Below the pieces are notes generated by a model. That model ran no database searches. It was given only the letters and a program-made list of their open reading frames with translations, and was not told the DNA's origin. The translations under genes were made by a program, and so were the position numbers. Shown piece after piece: positions 16,801-29,608 of a stretch of DNA of 64,000 nucleotides (the first letter of the stretch is position 1; each line of letters starts with the position of its first letter). Source of the stretch: Cynocephalus volans (lineage: Eukaryota > Chordata > Mammalia > Dermoptera > Cynocephalidae); the NCBI RefSeq assembly GCF_027409185.1, contig NC_084462.1:182766071-182830070 (forward strand). Reading direction: 5' to 3'.

Positions 16801-18448
16801 TGCCCGCAGCCCCTGTCCCCAGGACAGGTGGGCTGGTGGCACCTGTTCTTCTCACATCTGTAGCTCAGGCACCGGAGGGGCCAGCCGAGCCATCCAGGCG
16901 CTTTCCAAGCCTTTGGTCGCATAGTGCCCACTTATGCTGCATTGGTCAAAGGACATCACAGGCCTGAGCCCTGTGGTTTCAGGGGAAGGAGCTGTGTGGC
17001 CCCAGGCAGGGCACTGGCAGGGAAGGAGGGCAGGGGGGAGGGGGTCAGCCTTTTCTGTCCTGTTGATGCTGCACTTGGGCCCATTTCCTGGACACTAGAA
17101 CTGAGCCTCAGGAGAAGTCACTTCCCAGGGCTGCCCAGCAAGGGAGTGGCAGAGACAGGCCTGGAGCTGGGGCGCCTTGACCCAGAGCCTGCGGGCTGCG
17201 CCCCGCGCCTATTGGCTTGGCCAGCCCAGGGCGGGCTCTGCACACAGTGGGTCGTCAGCGGGCAGGGATGGGGCCGCGGCCAAGCGAGTCTCTGCTGCAC
17301 GAGGGCGTTTCAAAGTCAGGCTGCTTCGGAGGCGGCAGCGTCGGCGGGAATAACTCGGCTCCCACCAGGCTGAGAATAGCTCGGAATTGGGTCACACTCA
17401 CCCAGAGCTCCGGTCACAGCCTCCAGCCTTTGACAATAATCAGCTTTCTTCCTGACATCTGTCCCTTCAAAGAGGGGGGCAGGCTGGCACATCTTTAGAA
17501 GAAGCAAAGCGGAGCGGCTGGGAGTGGGGAGGCGAGGCCTCTGTCACCTCCACTGCCCAGCGGGCTGGCACCCCGTCCCCGCTCCCACCCCCCTCCTTGG
17601 CAGGCCACCTCTGTCTCTCCTGCCCACCCAGGACCCATGGGCCTCTGCCCTGGGGCCAGGTGGCAGAGCAGAGTTCTCATGGTGCCTGGCTCGGGCTCGG
17701 CTGGGCGGAGGAGCCCTGGCCTGCCCTGCTGCCCCCGGCTCCTCTTCCTTCTCACACGGATAAAGGGGACGGCGGGGAGCGGCTGCCCTCCATGTCCGAG
17801 GATTCCGGGGCATGTTTTCCAGGCTCTCAGGCCCCAAAGTCCTGCTCTGAGGTGGCCCCTGGCCTCCGCACTCAAGTGGACCCCAAGTCCCCCAGCCGCG
17901 TTCCTGCAAAGACCACCAGCAGTTAGCACAGTCCTGGCCCTGGGGTCCTCTAGGGGCCAAGGCCTCGTCCACCTCACCTGCCCGCCCAGGTCCCGGCCCC
18001 CTCTGCGCCTCCCCCACGTCCTGCCCAGCCCTGCCCCAGCTTGAGCCTCATGTCCAGACTCCCCTCGCTGTCCAGCCCCAGGATGGACAGACTGTGTCCT
18101 GAGACACGAGGCAGAGCGGAGCGTTTCTCACGTCTGAAGTCAAATGCGTGTTTTGGGGGAAGAAGAGACGCTTGGGTGGCCTTTTCTTTGACATTATTCA
18201 AAGCCCAGTCTCGTCTCCTCTGTCTCTGTCCCAGGAGCGAGGTGTATCATCCCCAGTATGAATTCTGCCAAGCAGCCCTCCCCCTGGGTGGAGAAGCGTC
18301 CTCCCACAGCCTGGCCTTTGGCCCTCTGTCCCTGCTGGCCACCCCTTGGCTGACCCAGGCTAACCTCCTGCAAAGGGGGAGCCTCGGGCTTCCTTGTCCA
18401 GGGATGCCGAGCGCCAGGTGCACCGTGGTGGCACCCACCTCCCTGGGA
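13836..18448. other. GC-rich intergenic sequence, no gene seen
   Basis: Mostly unique. A MIR-like remnant is at about 15600-15690 (a 'ggggaaactgaggcccagag' type block). A short minisatellite is at 16401-16456. A lower-GC patch at about 17320-17480 with TCF/LEF-like and SOX-like words could be a conserved noncoding element, which cannot be decided from one genome. Open frames on both strands are GC-driven. Confidence 0.5.
16401..16456. repeat. Three-copy minisatellite, about 19-bp unit
   Basis: The word TTTGCACCTT recurs three times at about 19-20-bp spacing, the last two copies followed by CAGGGGC. It is a short local tandem duplication in otherwise unique DNA. Confidence 0.8.
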
Positions 18449-18562
18449 GCTCGCCAAGAGACGCAGAATCTCAGGCCCTGCCCCAGACCTCTTAATCAGA
18501 AGGTGTATTTTAGATTCTCAGGCGATCAGAACAACGTTAAAGTTTGAGAAGCATTAGTTTGG
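18449..18562. mobile_element. MER5A-like hAT DNA transposon remnant
   Basis: It has the MER5-type order: a 'cagaatctcaggccc' block, a 'cagacctcttaatcagaa' block and a 'gtttgagaagcatta' end. It is non-autonomous and decayed. Confidence 0.65.
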
Positions 18563-21500
18563 CTAATCTTTGTTCTCTCTTTGCTTCAGCCACTGGGAAG
18601 CTTAGAGCCACGTTTGCTGCCCATCTGGCAAGTGTATATACCGTGTCTTCTTATTTCCCACCACTTTTTCCTGCCTTGCTGTCCTCTTCCTACAGTAGCC
18701 TTGAGAGGACTGAGGTGGGGGATGTCACAGGCCCTCGGACCCTACATCCATGTTGTCACCTAAGCACACTGTCCTCAGGTGGTGCCTCAGGGTGCCAGGC
18801 CCATGCTTGTAATACTATAGTAGGTACCTCTCACCCAGATGCATGTACAGGGAGGGGCATCCCTGCTGCATGCCTGCAGCCTTTACAAACCCACAAAGCA
18901 GTTCTCACGTTGCCGGTGACAGAACTGTCCCTAAGCTTCAGCCACAGGTATGTTCATAAAATGTCCATGAAGCTGAGGTTCCCAAAATGCGGCCCCTGGA
19001 CCAGCGGCTCAGCAGCACTGGGAGCTCAGTGGAACGCGGATCCTCGGCCCTCCCGGCCCTGCTGAGTCGGAACTCGGGGTCGCAGGGGGCAGCCTCCAGA
19101 CCGCTCTGACGCTCCAGTTCGAGAACAAGAGCCAGGACTCTCTCAAACTGTTTTTCCTCTCATACTCCTTAAACGAAAAACACCTGCAACGTAAGCAGCA
19201 ACGCTGTGGAGACTCCTGCCCGCGGGGCGCCTCCCTGAGGCTGCGCTGCTGTCCCTAGAGCTCCACTCAGCCCCATTTGGTTGGAGCATTTGCCTCAGAG
19301 TCCCCAAAGCCTTCCCTTGGGGTTACCGCCTCTCCCTGTGGCCCCATCTTGCAAATGCTCTCAGGCTCCCGGAGAGAGAAACTGAGGCAGCAACAGCTGA
19401 ACACTGTGCATGGACCTCACTGGGTTCTGGTTCGAACAAATCAAATGTTTTATTTTACACAATGGAGCAGTTGGGAAGGTAGAAGCCTGAGGTTAAGCCA
19501 CGACAGCTTTCAGGTGTGCTGATGGTATCGTGCAGTCACAGGACGGCCGGGTTTGCCTCCCAATAACCTGGTGGGGGGAGGGGAGGAGACTGGGGGTGCA
19601 ACGGGATGTGGGGGCTGGGCACGGATTCTTTATGCAATTTTCTCTGCTGATGCATTTCTTTGACATTTTCCATAGTAAAAAGTTGGGTTTTTTGAAAAAG
19701 GAAAACGCCAGACTTCTTCAGCCGTTCATTTGTTCTGCGCAACTGCACCGAGGCCCTTGCCCTTGGCTCCACGGGGAGGGGTCAGGAGTCCCTGCCCTTG
19801 CGGGGCCCCAGGCCACTGCTCCCCACCTTGCCCTCACCAGGGCCACCAGGGTCCCTTAAGTCGGGGTGGCAGCAGGGTCACACAGCTGGGAGAGAGGGGG
19901 TGACCTGTCCCCAGTGGGGCAACCATGCACCCTCCATCCTCTGCTTCTCCCAGCGTGGATTTGCAGAGGGCGGGCTGCCCCCACTCCCTGCCCGCAGGCA
20001 CCGCCCTCCTTCCAGACCCTCCCAGTGGCCCTGCTCCCCCCACTCCCCACCCATGCTGCCACCAACAGGCCTGGCTTTGTTCCTTGCCTCAGATGGCTTA
20101 GAAATCCATCTTATTGCAGTCTAATTTACAGACGCAGGAATGCACCCACTTAACTGTTCAGCTCTCAGAGTCCTGGCCAGCGTGTGCACCCGAGTGACCA
20201 CCTCCAAGAGAAAGTCCCTCTGCCTCTCGGCAGCCCACCTCCCCAGAGACTGTGTGGCTTCCACAGAAAGCACCGCCACAGCAAGTGGCCACACACAGCA
20301 GTCAGCAGTACCCCGGCCGCCTGTGTCGGCAGCCTGTCACCCAGGGTGCAGGCCACACATGAGGTGAACAAGGCCACGGGTCCAGCTTCTGCCCGGGAGC
20401 CTGAGGCCTGCGGAGGCGCCGGCCCTGCCGAGGAATGCCTAGCTGGTCAGCTGTGGGTGGTAGGGCCAGGGGCACTGCGGGTGACAGAGGCTTGTTGCTA
20501 AGCTACAGGCACGATGGACATTCCAGGTGCCAGGCAATGGGAAATGAGACATTTCTGGGCAGGGGGAGGACTAGAGGGCCCAGGCCACTCTTGTCCCCCA
20601 GCTCTGATGTGTGTCCCTTTCCCCCAGGATATCAAGGTGCTTTGGATGCCTGGCCCCTCAGGGTGTGCAGGCTCCCTCCTGGTGTGGCCTTTGAGGCTCC
20701 CCCACGCCTGTCGGCATGACCAGGCCCATGAGCTGGGCCCCAGGCTGGAAGGTGGCCAGTGATGGCTCCTGCAACTCCAGCTGACCCAGCCACCCTGCCT
20801 GTTCACTTCCTCCTGGCTTGTCTCAGAGGCCCGCCCCTGGTCCCTCCTTTCTGCCTTTGTCCCGTGCCCCTCCTGCCTCTGATCGCGCTTGCCTGGCTGG
20901 CCGCCCCCCCCCGGTCCAGGTGGGGGGCTGTCATGGGGCCAAGGGCAGGGAGTTTTGGTGGGACCCCATTTCCATGCCACTGCCCCCATTGCCGGCCCTT
21001 GGACCCAGCACCCCCCCCCCACCCAGACCAGCCAGGCCAGGGCTGGCTCTGCCTACAGCCACGCCTGCTGGGGCCAAGGCCCTGGCCGTCCCCAGTGTCC
21101 AGCCGGCCTCTGCTTGCTGGGACAAGGCGAGGGGTTTGTTTTGCTGCCTTCAGGCTCCACTTCCTCCCTCCGTGGAGAGACTGCAAAGGAGCTTGGCTGA
21201 GTGCCACCAGCCAGTGGCTGGGAGGGGGGTGGGAAGGCTCAATGGCCCTATGGGTCTGTGGCCCTGCGGTCAGCCCTCCCCACCCCATAGGCAGTCACTG
21301 AGATTCTAGGTCTGGCCGCCAGGCCTTTGCCCTTGCAGGTCCCCAACGCACATCCTTCAGCAGCAGCCCAGGGCCCCCTCCACCAGGGTGGCAGGCCCTT
21401 CAATGCCCCCACCTCCTCCCACAGCTCTGGGAGACAGGCCCACAAAGCTGCTGTTTCTGCATGGAATGGTGACATCAGGGTCTCAGCTAAGCTGCACTTT

Positions 21501-24140
21501 CCCATGAGGCAGGAGCATGTCCTCTTCTCCCCTGTCCCGGGCAGGCATGCAGTAGGTGCTCAGTAAGTCCACAATGGAGCCTGCCAGCCATCACCACCCT
21601 TGGGCCCTGCACCAGGAGGTGTCCAGTGCAGTCTGGGCGAGGGAGGTGGCCGCCTTCACTGGGCACAGTGCAGGAGAGCACGGAGGTGGAAGAGGCACGG
21701 TCCTGGCCCCACCATCCTGGGGCTAGTAGGCTTTGGCTAAAGGACTTACTGTCTCTGAGCCTTGTCCCCCAACCCCATGTGGAATGGATCACCCTCAGGA
21801 GTTCCCCAGCTGGGCTCGTGGGGCCTCCTTGAGAGCTGCACAGTGAGCGCCCAGGGGTCCTGGCCTGCCAGCCCTAACCCACCACATATGCACATAAGCA
21901 CACGCACGCAGCACTCACGCACGCCAGGCGCCCTGGGATCGGGGGATCTGGTCTCGGCAGCTGAGCTGCACAGTGTTTGGGGACAGCTGCCAGCCCACTC
22001 CCCAGGCTGCCTCTTAACACCTCCGACCCCTTCCTGCAAACCCTCCCAACCCCTGGAAATTTGCCTTCCTGTCCTGGGGATCCAGACAGACAGCTGGACA
22101 CAGACCCCTCACAGGCCCCTGGGCCCAGGGTGGCATCTGGGTGGGGGTCTGCCCCTCAACAGGTGCTGTCACTTGATAAGAGCAAAACCAGGGGAGGGGG
22201 TTGCTCCCGTCTCCTCCTCAACTCCGTCCACTTCCAGGGGAGGAAGCACAGGCCCTGTAGAGGCTGAGCTGGGGCCCCTCAGGGTCTCTCACAAGTGGGA
22301 GCTGGGGACAAAGAAGCAGCTGCCAGCAGGGCGGGACGGGGGGGGGCCATGGCCTTTGTGCATGCCCAGCCCCTCCTGGTGACCTCACCGCCGGCCAGAG
22401 AAGGGCCCTTTCTTCCCAAAGGCGGCCGTTGGGAATCGCCTGGGGACAAAGCCGCTGCCAGGCGGGAGACTAGTGAGTGGCCGGCCCCTCATGGCATAAA
22501 TTAGGGGGCCAAGGCGAGCGAGGGGAGGGCGACTGCAGCTGGCGCTTGGCAGGCGGCACACACGCTGGTGCACAGACACCCCCACTCACACTGGGGCGCG
22601 TGGGCCGCCCCTCCGAGCTTCATTCATTCATTTGCCCAGTTCCTTCCTTCATTCCACAGTTGCTGGCACTGGCCCAGGAGGGCCTTCGGGGGTCCTGGGG
22701 GGCCCTGGGGACACAGAGGGGATGCAACTGGTGGATGAAGAAGTGGATGGGCAGGGGCTCCCTGTATGGAGGGGAACTGGGACAGACAGGTCACAGCTGC
22801 TCACAGGCCCCATGGCAGGGGCAGGGTGGAGAGATCCTGTCACCCTAGCAAGCATGTCACCTAGCATGGGGGCCCACAGCTGTCAGCCTGAGGTCACACA
22901 GCAGGCCTCTCCCAGCACCTCAGGAGAAGTCAGGAAAATATTTGGTTTTCAAAGTATGGTGTCAAGTGACATCCCCGCCCCCCACATAGGGCCAAGGAGG
23001 GCTTCCTGTCCCCAGGGCCCGGTGCTCCACAAAGCATCCTCACAGTTTTTCTGGCCCTCCGCCGGGCTTCCCAGCCCCCTGTCCCACACGCCTCCTTGAG
23101 ACCCTATTGTGGCAGGGGTAACCCAGGGTGATGGATGGCAGAGAGCCATGTGCATGGCACAGACAGGGACAGGTGGCCTGAGAGGGCCCAGCCCGCACAG
23201 GTCATCCAAAGAGTCCCTCAGGCTGCCCCACAAATGCCCCAGTTCTCTGCTGGCCAGCATCCTGCTCGTGACCCACTTGGTCCTGGCTCCCAAGGCCCAG
23301 CTCCTCAACCTCCCCAGGCACTGGACCCCTGTCTCATCCCTGTGGCTCTGAGCACAGCAGGGCCAGGCCAGAAGGGCTTCCTGCAGGAGGAGGCAGTGGG
23401 CCCTGAGCGTCAGGCCAGGTCTGGGAGGCAGGCGCAGGGAGTGCTGGTCAGCAGGACTGGCTGCCAGGCCCAGGAGGCCTCTCCGCTGCCTGGAATGGAG
23501 TCCAGCTCCTTCGTCCTGGTCATGCTGATGAAAGAGGACCCAGTGGGTATCCGAGGTCATGAAGGGCCTTGTCCTGTAAGAAAGGCATGCAGGTGGCTCC
23601 TGGCCTGACCTGGGGGACCTGGGCCTGAGGCCTTCAGTCAGGGTTGGGGATTGTGGTCAGCCCAGCAGCACTGAGGGCCCTGAGGTTTCTGGGGCTGGGA
23701 AACGTCCAAAGCCCTTTTGCAAGCACTGGGTCTGCAGCCGCCCCCGGGGCAGGGGCACCTACTGGGGCTGGGCCTTTCTGCACCCCCACACACCCACTTA
23801 TGGAGGAGGACAGTGAGTCTCTGCAGGCCTGGCTCAGGCCAGAAAGAGGCCCAAAGCTTCTGGGCTACCGGGTCCCTGAAGGCCGGGGCGCGCGGCCCCC
23901 CCAGGAGCCCCAAAGGCCCTATGCCCCCTCCCTGGGAGCAGAGAGCGAGCACGGAGGGGGCGGGGTGTAAGTAGGCCAGCACTTTGTGCAGCGTTGCTAT
24001 GGCACCGCCTTCGCCTGCGCAGGCTTCCTCCTGGGCGGTTCCCAGGACGCCTAGAGCCGGCCTCCAGGGCTCTCCACAGCCCCTGCCCAGGCCCCATCCA
24101 TCAGGGGTTGCTCCCAGGCTTGGAGCCCTTCCCACCCCCA
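18563..24140. other. GC-rich intergenic sequence, no gene seen
   Basis: Unique sequence. A CG-richer patch at about 22375-22600 has a TATA-like GCATAAATTA at 22493-22502 and could be a cryptic promoter or enhancer. I see no coding exon, tRNA or young repeat. L2- and MIR-like scraps lie near 22620-22690 and 22880. Confidence 0.45.
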
Positions 24141-24149
24141 GCCCTTGAC

Positions 24150-24335
24150 TGCTCACACCTCATCACACACTCACATACACAAGCCCACACATACACACCC
24201 ACAGCACACACACAACACACACATATACTCACACGCCATACGTGTGCACACTTGCACACACATGCAGAAGTATGCACTGATGCATGCACACACACACGTG
24301 CCACACAGCACAGGCATGCACACACATGTGTGCGC
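24150..24335. repeat. Interrupted (CA)n microsatellite
   Basis: About 180 bases of CA-rich alternating sequence with TG interruptions (caca, cata and catg words). Reading frames through it give His/Thr or Cys/Val strings and are artefacts. Confidence 0.95.
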
Positions 24336-24339
24336 GCAG

Positions 24340-27300
24340 GTGCTCAGTGGTCCATGGGAGCCACTGTGTTGCCAGTCCCTAAGGGCAGGGATCCTCAGAC
24401 AGCTTGGAGGCGGCAGTACAGAGCTCCAGCCTCCAGAGACCACCTGGGCTCCAAGGGCCACTGAGCTCAGAGTAAGGCCTCAGAGGCTGTGGCGAGGGGC
24501 TGCCTGGCCTCAGCCATTTGCTGACCTCGGGGAGCAGCAGAGGGGCCTGGGATTCAAGGGGCAAGCAGCCTAAGCCAGTGCTCCCCACTGCTAGGCCTGC
24601 GGGAGAGACAGCACCCCGCACTGGGAGGGGGACCTGCTGAGGCTGGAGGACGAACCTGGGCACCTCCCACACAATGGATTCATGCCACGCCTGGCACTAG
24701 ACACGAGTCACTTCATTCGATCCTCACAACCACATGATAGGGCCCACTTGCAGGCCAGATACGGTGGCCTAGAGGTGGCGCTGCCTGGGCAGGGCAGGAG
24801 GGTGTCTTCGTCTTGTGGCCTGGCAGAGCAGCACAGAGAGGTCCCTGCCTGGGCAGCCCGGCCTGACTCCCATTGTCAACTGACGTCAAAAGTGTCTGGG
24901 GAGGGAGCTGGCCCTAGGGTCCCTGAATCCCTGCTGAATCCCCACTGAGCATGGGGACAAGAGAGGGCGGGGCAAGGTGGCTTCCCTGAAGATGGCACCA
25001 TGGGGAAGGGGGGGAAGGTGGAGGGCTGGGGCCCCTTCCTGGGGGCAGAACACCCAGGCCCTCTTTAAAGACCATTGCTGGGTCCTGGGATCCCCTGCCT
25101 CAGCCTCCCCATCTGACAACACGGGACTGGTCAAGGCCCCATCCTTGGTGTGAACATGCAGTCACGGCTGCTGCGGAGCAGGTGTGTGGGAGCAGGACAG
25201 GTGTGGAAAGGACAGTCCCCTTACCAACAGGTGGACCCACGTGATTCCCCTGACCCTGCTGTGGTGCCTGGGGTAAATGCTGTTGTCTGTTAGCATCCGA
25301 GGCCCCTGAGAGTGGCCCAGTGCCCTTAGCCTCGGTGTCCCTCAGTACAGAGGCCTGAGCTGGGGGTACAGAGCCAAGGTGTACAGGCGGGGCCTGCTGT
25401 GCCTGTGCAAGACATGCTCAGAGGTGCTCCCAAAAGGGGCAGCTGGCTCAGGGTGGGTGTTGAGAGGCCCCAAAAGGCTTCTTGGGCAGGGGCACAGCAA
25501 GGAAACGGGCAGAGAGAGAGGGGGCATCATGAGGAGGCAGCTGCCCACGTGACAGCTGGCAGATGGGTCGGCTGGAGCTGGGATTGGGTTGTGGGGTAAT
25601 GAGGAAAATGGGCAAGGCAGGGAGGCAGCATGACTTTGGGGGCACAGAGCCAAGGTGACGGGGTCTTGTCTGCTCCTGCAGCTGGAGTGACAGCCATTGA
25701 GGCTTGTTTTGAGCAGAAGCCATTGTTGCTGAGAAGCCAGGCTGGAGGGTGGAAGCCGTGTCCCCATCACAACCTGGGCCACCCACCAGGCCCCAGGGCA
25801 GCAAGTGAGGCTGCTGGGGCTGGTGCGATCGTCCCCCACACCCTGCCTTGCCCACCACCCCGGGCAGTGTGGAGCCAGCCTCCAGAGGCATGTGTGCACA
25901 GTGACGGTGACCGCTGCCTGGTGCACCATCACCTGGGCTGTCCTGGTTGCTGTAGCCCCACCATGCAGTATGGGGACCCTGCTGGCCTGGGATAGGCCCT
26001 TTAAGGCCTAATCATCCCACTTCTGTGGGGAGGGGGGACTGAGGCCTGGAAGACAGGGCTTGCTAGGGCTCCTTGAGCCCCAGGAACACTGCGGGGCCGG
26101 GCAGGGTGAGGACCAGCCCTCCCTTCCTGCTGCCCTTGCAGGCAGCTTCTCCTGACCCCCAGGCCAGACTCTACTCCAACGCCCGCAAGCCTCAGATCTT
26201 CCAGCTCCTTCTTCTTTCCAGCTTTATTGACTCTCTTGGCTCGCCAGCCCTAGACCCCCCCAAACATGGAACAGAAGCCCAGTGGGGCCCATGGCATGCT
26301 CCCTGGCCCCAAGGACACAAGGGTGGGACAGGACCGCCCAGCTCCAGGGCATCTGTCAAAGGCTGAGTGTCATACCACCCTGACAGGCCTGTGTTGGGCC
26401 TGGGTCAGGGGCCACCACAGGTTTCCCACAGGAAGTGGCACTTGGCTTGGGCCATGGAGGATGAGCACGAACTACCCAGAAGGGAGGGGCTAGAGTCCAG
26501 AGGGACCAGCCTCTGCAGTGATGCGCAGCAGACAGCCCAGGTCTCGCCCACAGGCCCGGCTGTGGGCAAGGACTTGCCCTTGCCTGCCAGACTGCGGGCC
26601 ACCACCACCCCGATGGCAGTAAAACCAGGTGGGGCTGCTGGAGGGTGGGCCGGCAGGGTCAGGGCCCGCGACAGTACCCCTGTGGTGGAGTCAGAAGCTG
26701 CTAGATCTGCAGGGACTCCATGCCAACCCACCATCGTAGTGGGTGGTCACCAGAGCATCATCCACCTCCTGGCACAGAAGCTGCAGCCCAGGCGGTACTG
26801 AGGCCACCTGTCCACCATGAGCAGGACAGGTACACCCAGCGGAGGCCCAAGCATGCTGGCTGCGTGGGCGGCTGGCCCCAGGCCGCTTCTTGTGGCCTGT
26901 GCTGGACAAAAACTTGGCCTCGGGCGCCGCCTGGCGGCCAGATCTGGGAGAACAAGGCAGGAGGTGGGGTCTTGGAGTGGAAGGTGTTTGGGGGACCTCC
27001 AAAGTCAAAGAGCCCTGCATGCTGTGCAGACGAGCCTCTGTGCGGGCCAGACTACACAGGGTGGGGAGTGCCTGGTCTGTCTGGGGTCCTCTCTCTCCAT
27101 CGGCCTGGCCAGGGCTGATGCTTGGTTCTGCAGGCCCCACAAGCAGTGGGGCTCAGATAGACAGAGCCAAGAACAGGAGCCTAGGACGTGGTCCCCACCC
27201 CTGGCAGGGACAGGCCTCTGGCACTACCACATACAGATACTCCTGGGTGCCCTCTCTGGCTTGCCCTGGCATGAGCCTAGCACCTGGATGACTGTCCACG

Positions 27301-29517
27301 GCAAAAGTCACCAGGCTCGGTGGGGCTGCTGTGGGCCAGGCCTGGGTGACCTCCCCTGGGAGCACCCAGCCCCAGAGGGTGCCTCTCGTGGGGGACTTCT
27401 GCTCCAGGATGCAATCCTGCCCCCTGTGCCCCACCAGAGCCTGAAGTTCCCATGAACCCAGCCCTGCAGACTCTCACCTGACTGCCTGCCTGCCTGGCTC
27501 CAACCTCAGGGCCTTTGCATAGGCTGTTCCTTCTGCCAGCACTCTCTTCCCAGGCCCCTACATGTGCTACCACAGGGCCAACCCAGTAGCCATGCTGGTC
27601 CTAGCACATCTGTCCTTCCTTGGAGTGGTTGGGTCAGGAGTGAGGGCCGGAAGATGCCCTTTCCCGGGAAGATGGAACCTGGGATCCCCAAAGGATGTGA
27701 GGTGTGCACACTGGGGAGCTGACGCTGCCACCGCAGCCAGTGCTGAGACCAGACCTTGGCCTGAGAGAAGGCGGCTGGTGCCTCACTGCCCCAGCCTGTG
27801 GGACGTGCTGGCTTCTGCGCCATTACACACCTGCGCCTTCAGTGACCAGCTCCTTTGCTGCTCAGCTCGACCCAGGGAGTTCTGTCACATGCACGTGCTT
27901 ATGTGACCCTGTCCCCATGACTAGTCTCTCCTACTGTCAGGCAGGCCAGACCCCTGGGAGCTCCTCATCCCCACTGCCACCCTCAGAACCCCCCAAACCC
28001 TCTCCCCTGGGTCCCTTGCTCTCTCTCCTCTCGCTCCCCAACCCCCCATTACTCCCAGTTTCAGCCCCACTGCTGCTGCCAGGTGAGCATTCAACAAAGC
28101 CCCAGTCCTAAAGGACCCAAATCCCCCCGTGACTCACCGGGGGCCCCATCCGTCCCCAGGCATCTGTGGCTCCTCCCGTGCCCTCAGCTCTCAAGTTCTT
28201 GCAGGGCCTCAAGCATGCCTGCTCTGCTGCTCCCACACCCGGCGGCGTCTCCCTCCCTGCCAGTCTCAGTGTGAAGGATGCACCCTCAGAGGGGCCTTCT
28301 CTGACTCAGCACTGCAGGTGCCCCCATCCCCAGCGGCTCCCGTCCCCATTCGGGGCACACGCACCCTCTCTCCTGGCACAGTGCTTGCTGGGCCTGGGGG
28401 CTGCCAGTTCCCACCGACCCCCCATGCCCCACAGGGCAGGTCATGCTCAGGTTTGCTGAAGGAACATAGGAACCCCACCCCCGCCCCACCCAGGCGGCCG
28501 TCCTGTCCCCCTCGGCTCCTCCTGCAATTCCCAGGGCGCCTGCTGTCTGCATTCCTTCGTTCCACAGATGCTTGTTTCAGGGACTGGGGATACAGGCAGG
28601 AACAAGTTTCATGTCCTCGGGGTTCCAGGTGTCAGTCTGTGAGCCCTCTGCGGCAGGATGCTGATGTGCTGCCCAGCCCAGCTGCAGCTGGCCCTGCATG
28701 CCGCACCCCGCTGGGTGGCCAGAGGTCAGCCTGCACGTGCCAGGTAGCTGGGACACAGCCTGGGAGCTGTCCCCTTCCGCGGAGACGGCCCTCAGGTGGC
28801 CAGAGTCTGTTCCACTCTCACCCTTCCTGGCTGCAGCCCAAGCCCATAGGACTAGCTCTGGGGCTCCTGGTGGGGTGGACGTGTCTTCTGGTGTCTCGTT
28901 TCTGTCTGTGAGGGCAGCAGGTGAGGACGGGGGGGAGAGGTACACACGTGAAGCAGGCTGGGTGCAGGCAATGTCACAGCGCACCTGTGGGGCAGGGGAA
29001 GTGACCCTGGAAGAGCGGGTGCAATGGTGCAGGGTGGCCCCAATGAGAGGCACCCTCGCTGAGGGACACAGGAATTGCTCCTTTGCTGGCGGCCGTCCCA
29101 AAGGGGAGCATGGCCCTGTCACTCCCCATCCCCAGGCTAGACACCACGGATGGCTGCCGTCCTTCCCGGCTGATCCCAAGGCTCTGGGACCCTACAGCTC
29201 ACTCCACCTTCTCTCCCTGACCCCACGACAGTGAGCGGGCCTGCTTCCTTCCAGTCCCTCACATCTCTCAGGCCCCACTGCCCACCCTCCCTTTGTGGCT
29301 CTTGCTCCACCTGGCTCTCCCCCTTGTCCCCAAAGCTGCCACAGCAGCACGCCATTCTTGTCATGGCCTGTAGATGTGACCACCAGGCCCTCCATGGCTA
29401 CCCCTCACCATGTTCTTGCTGCTCCCTTGCAGGCAGTGGGCACCCTCATTGAGGACAAAACTCCCACTCGCCCACCGGAACAGCCCCAGCCAGTGAAGAG
29501 TCTGTCCCCTATGGCTC
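24340..29517. other. GC-rich intergenic sequence, no confirmed gene
   Basis: Mostly unique DNA. A MIR-like piece is at about 24690-24800 and an L2 3' piece (minus strand) at about 27463-27560 with the 'cagggcctttgcataggctgttcc' type core. A minus-strand AATAAA at 26223-26228 with open frames upstream of it is treated as a finding and not called as a gene. Confidence 0.45.
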
Positions 29518-29608
29518 TTTTTTTTTTTCCCCTCCGGTATGGGGATCTGAACCCTTGATCTTGGTGTTACAAGGCAGCATTCTGACCAACTGAGCTAACG
29601 GGTCAGCC
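29518..29608 (-). mobile_element. t-SINE monomer (tRNA-Ile-derived)
   Basis: On the minus strand the sequence reads as a tRNA-Ile-like head with degenerate A and B boxes, ending in an A-rich tail that appears as a T run at 29518-29528 on the plus strand. It is the leftmost copy of the family in the window. Confidence 0.8.

Noticed and set aside
20759-21309. Overlapping plus-strand frames of 160-180 codons
   Set aside because: They are Pro/Gly/Ala-rich frames in GC-rich intergenic DNA, open in several frames at once and with no family resemblance.
24145-24573. His/Thr-rich coding frame
   Set aside because: It is a translation of a (CA)n microsatellite.
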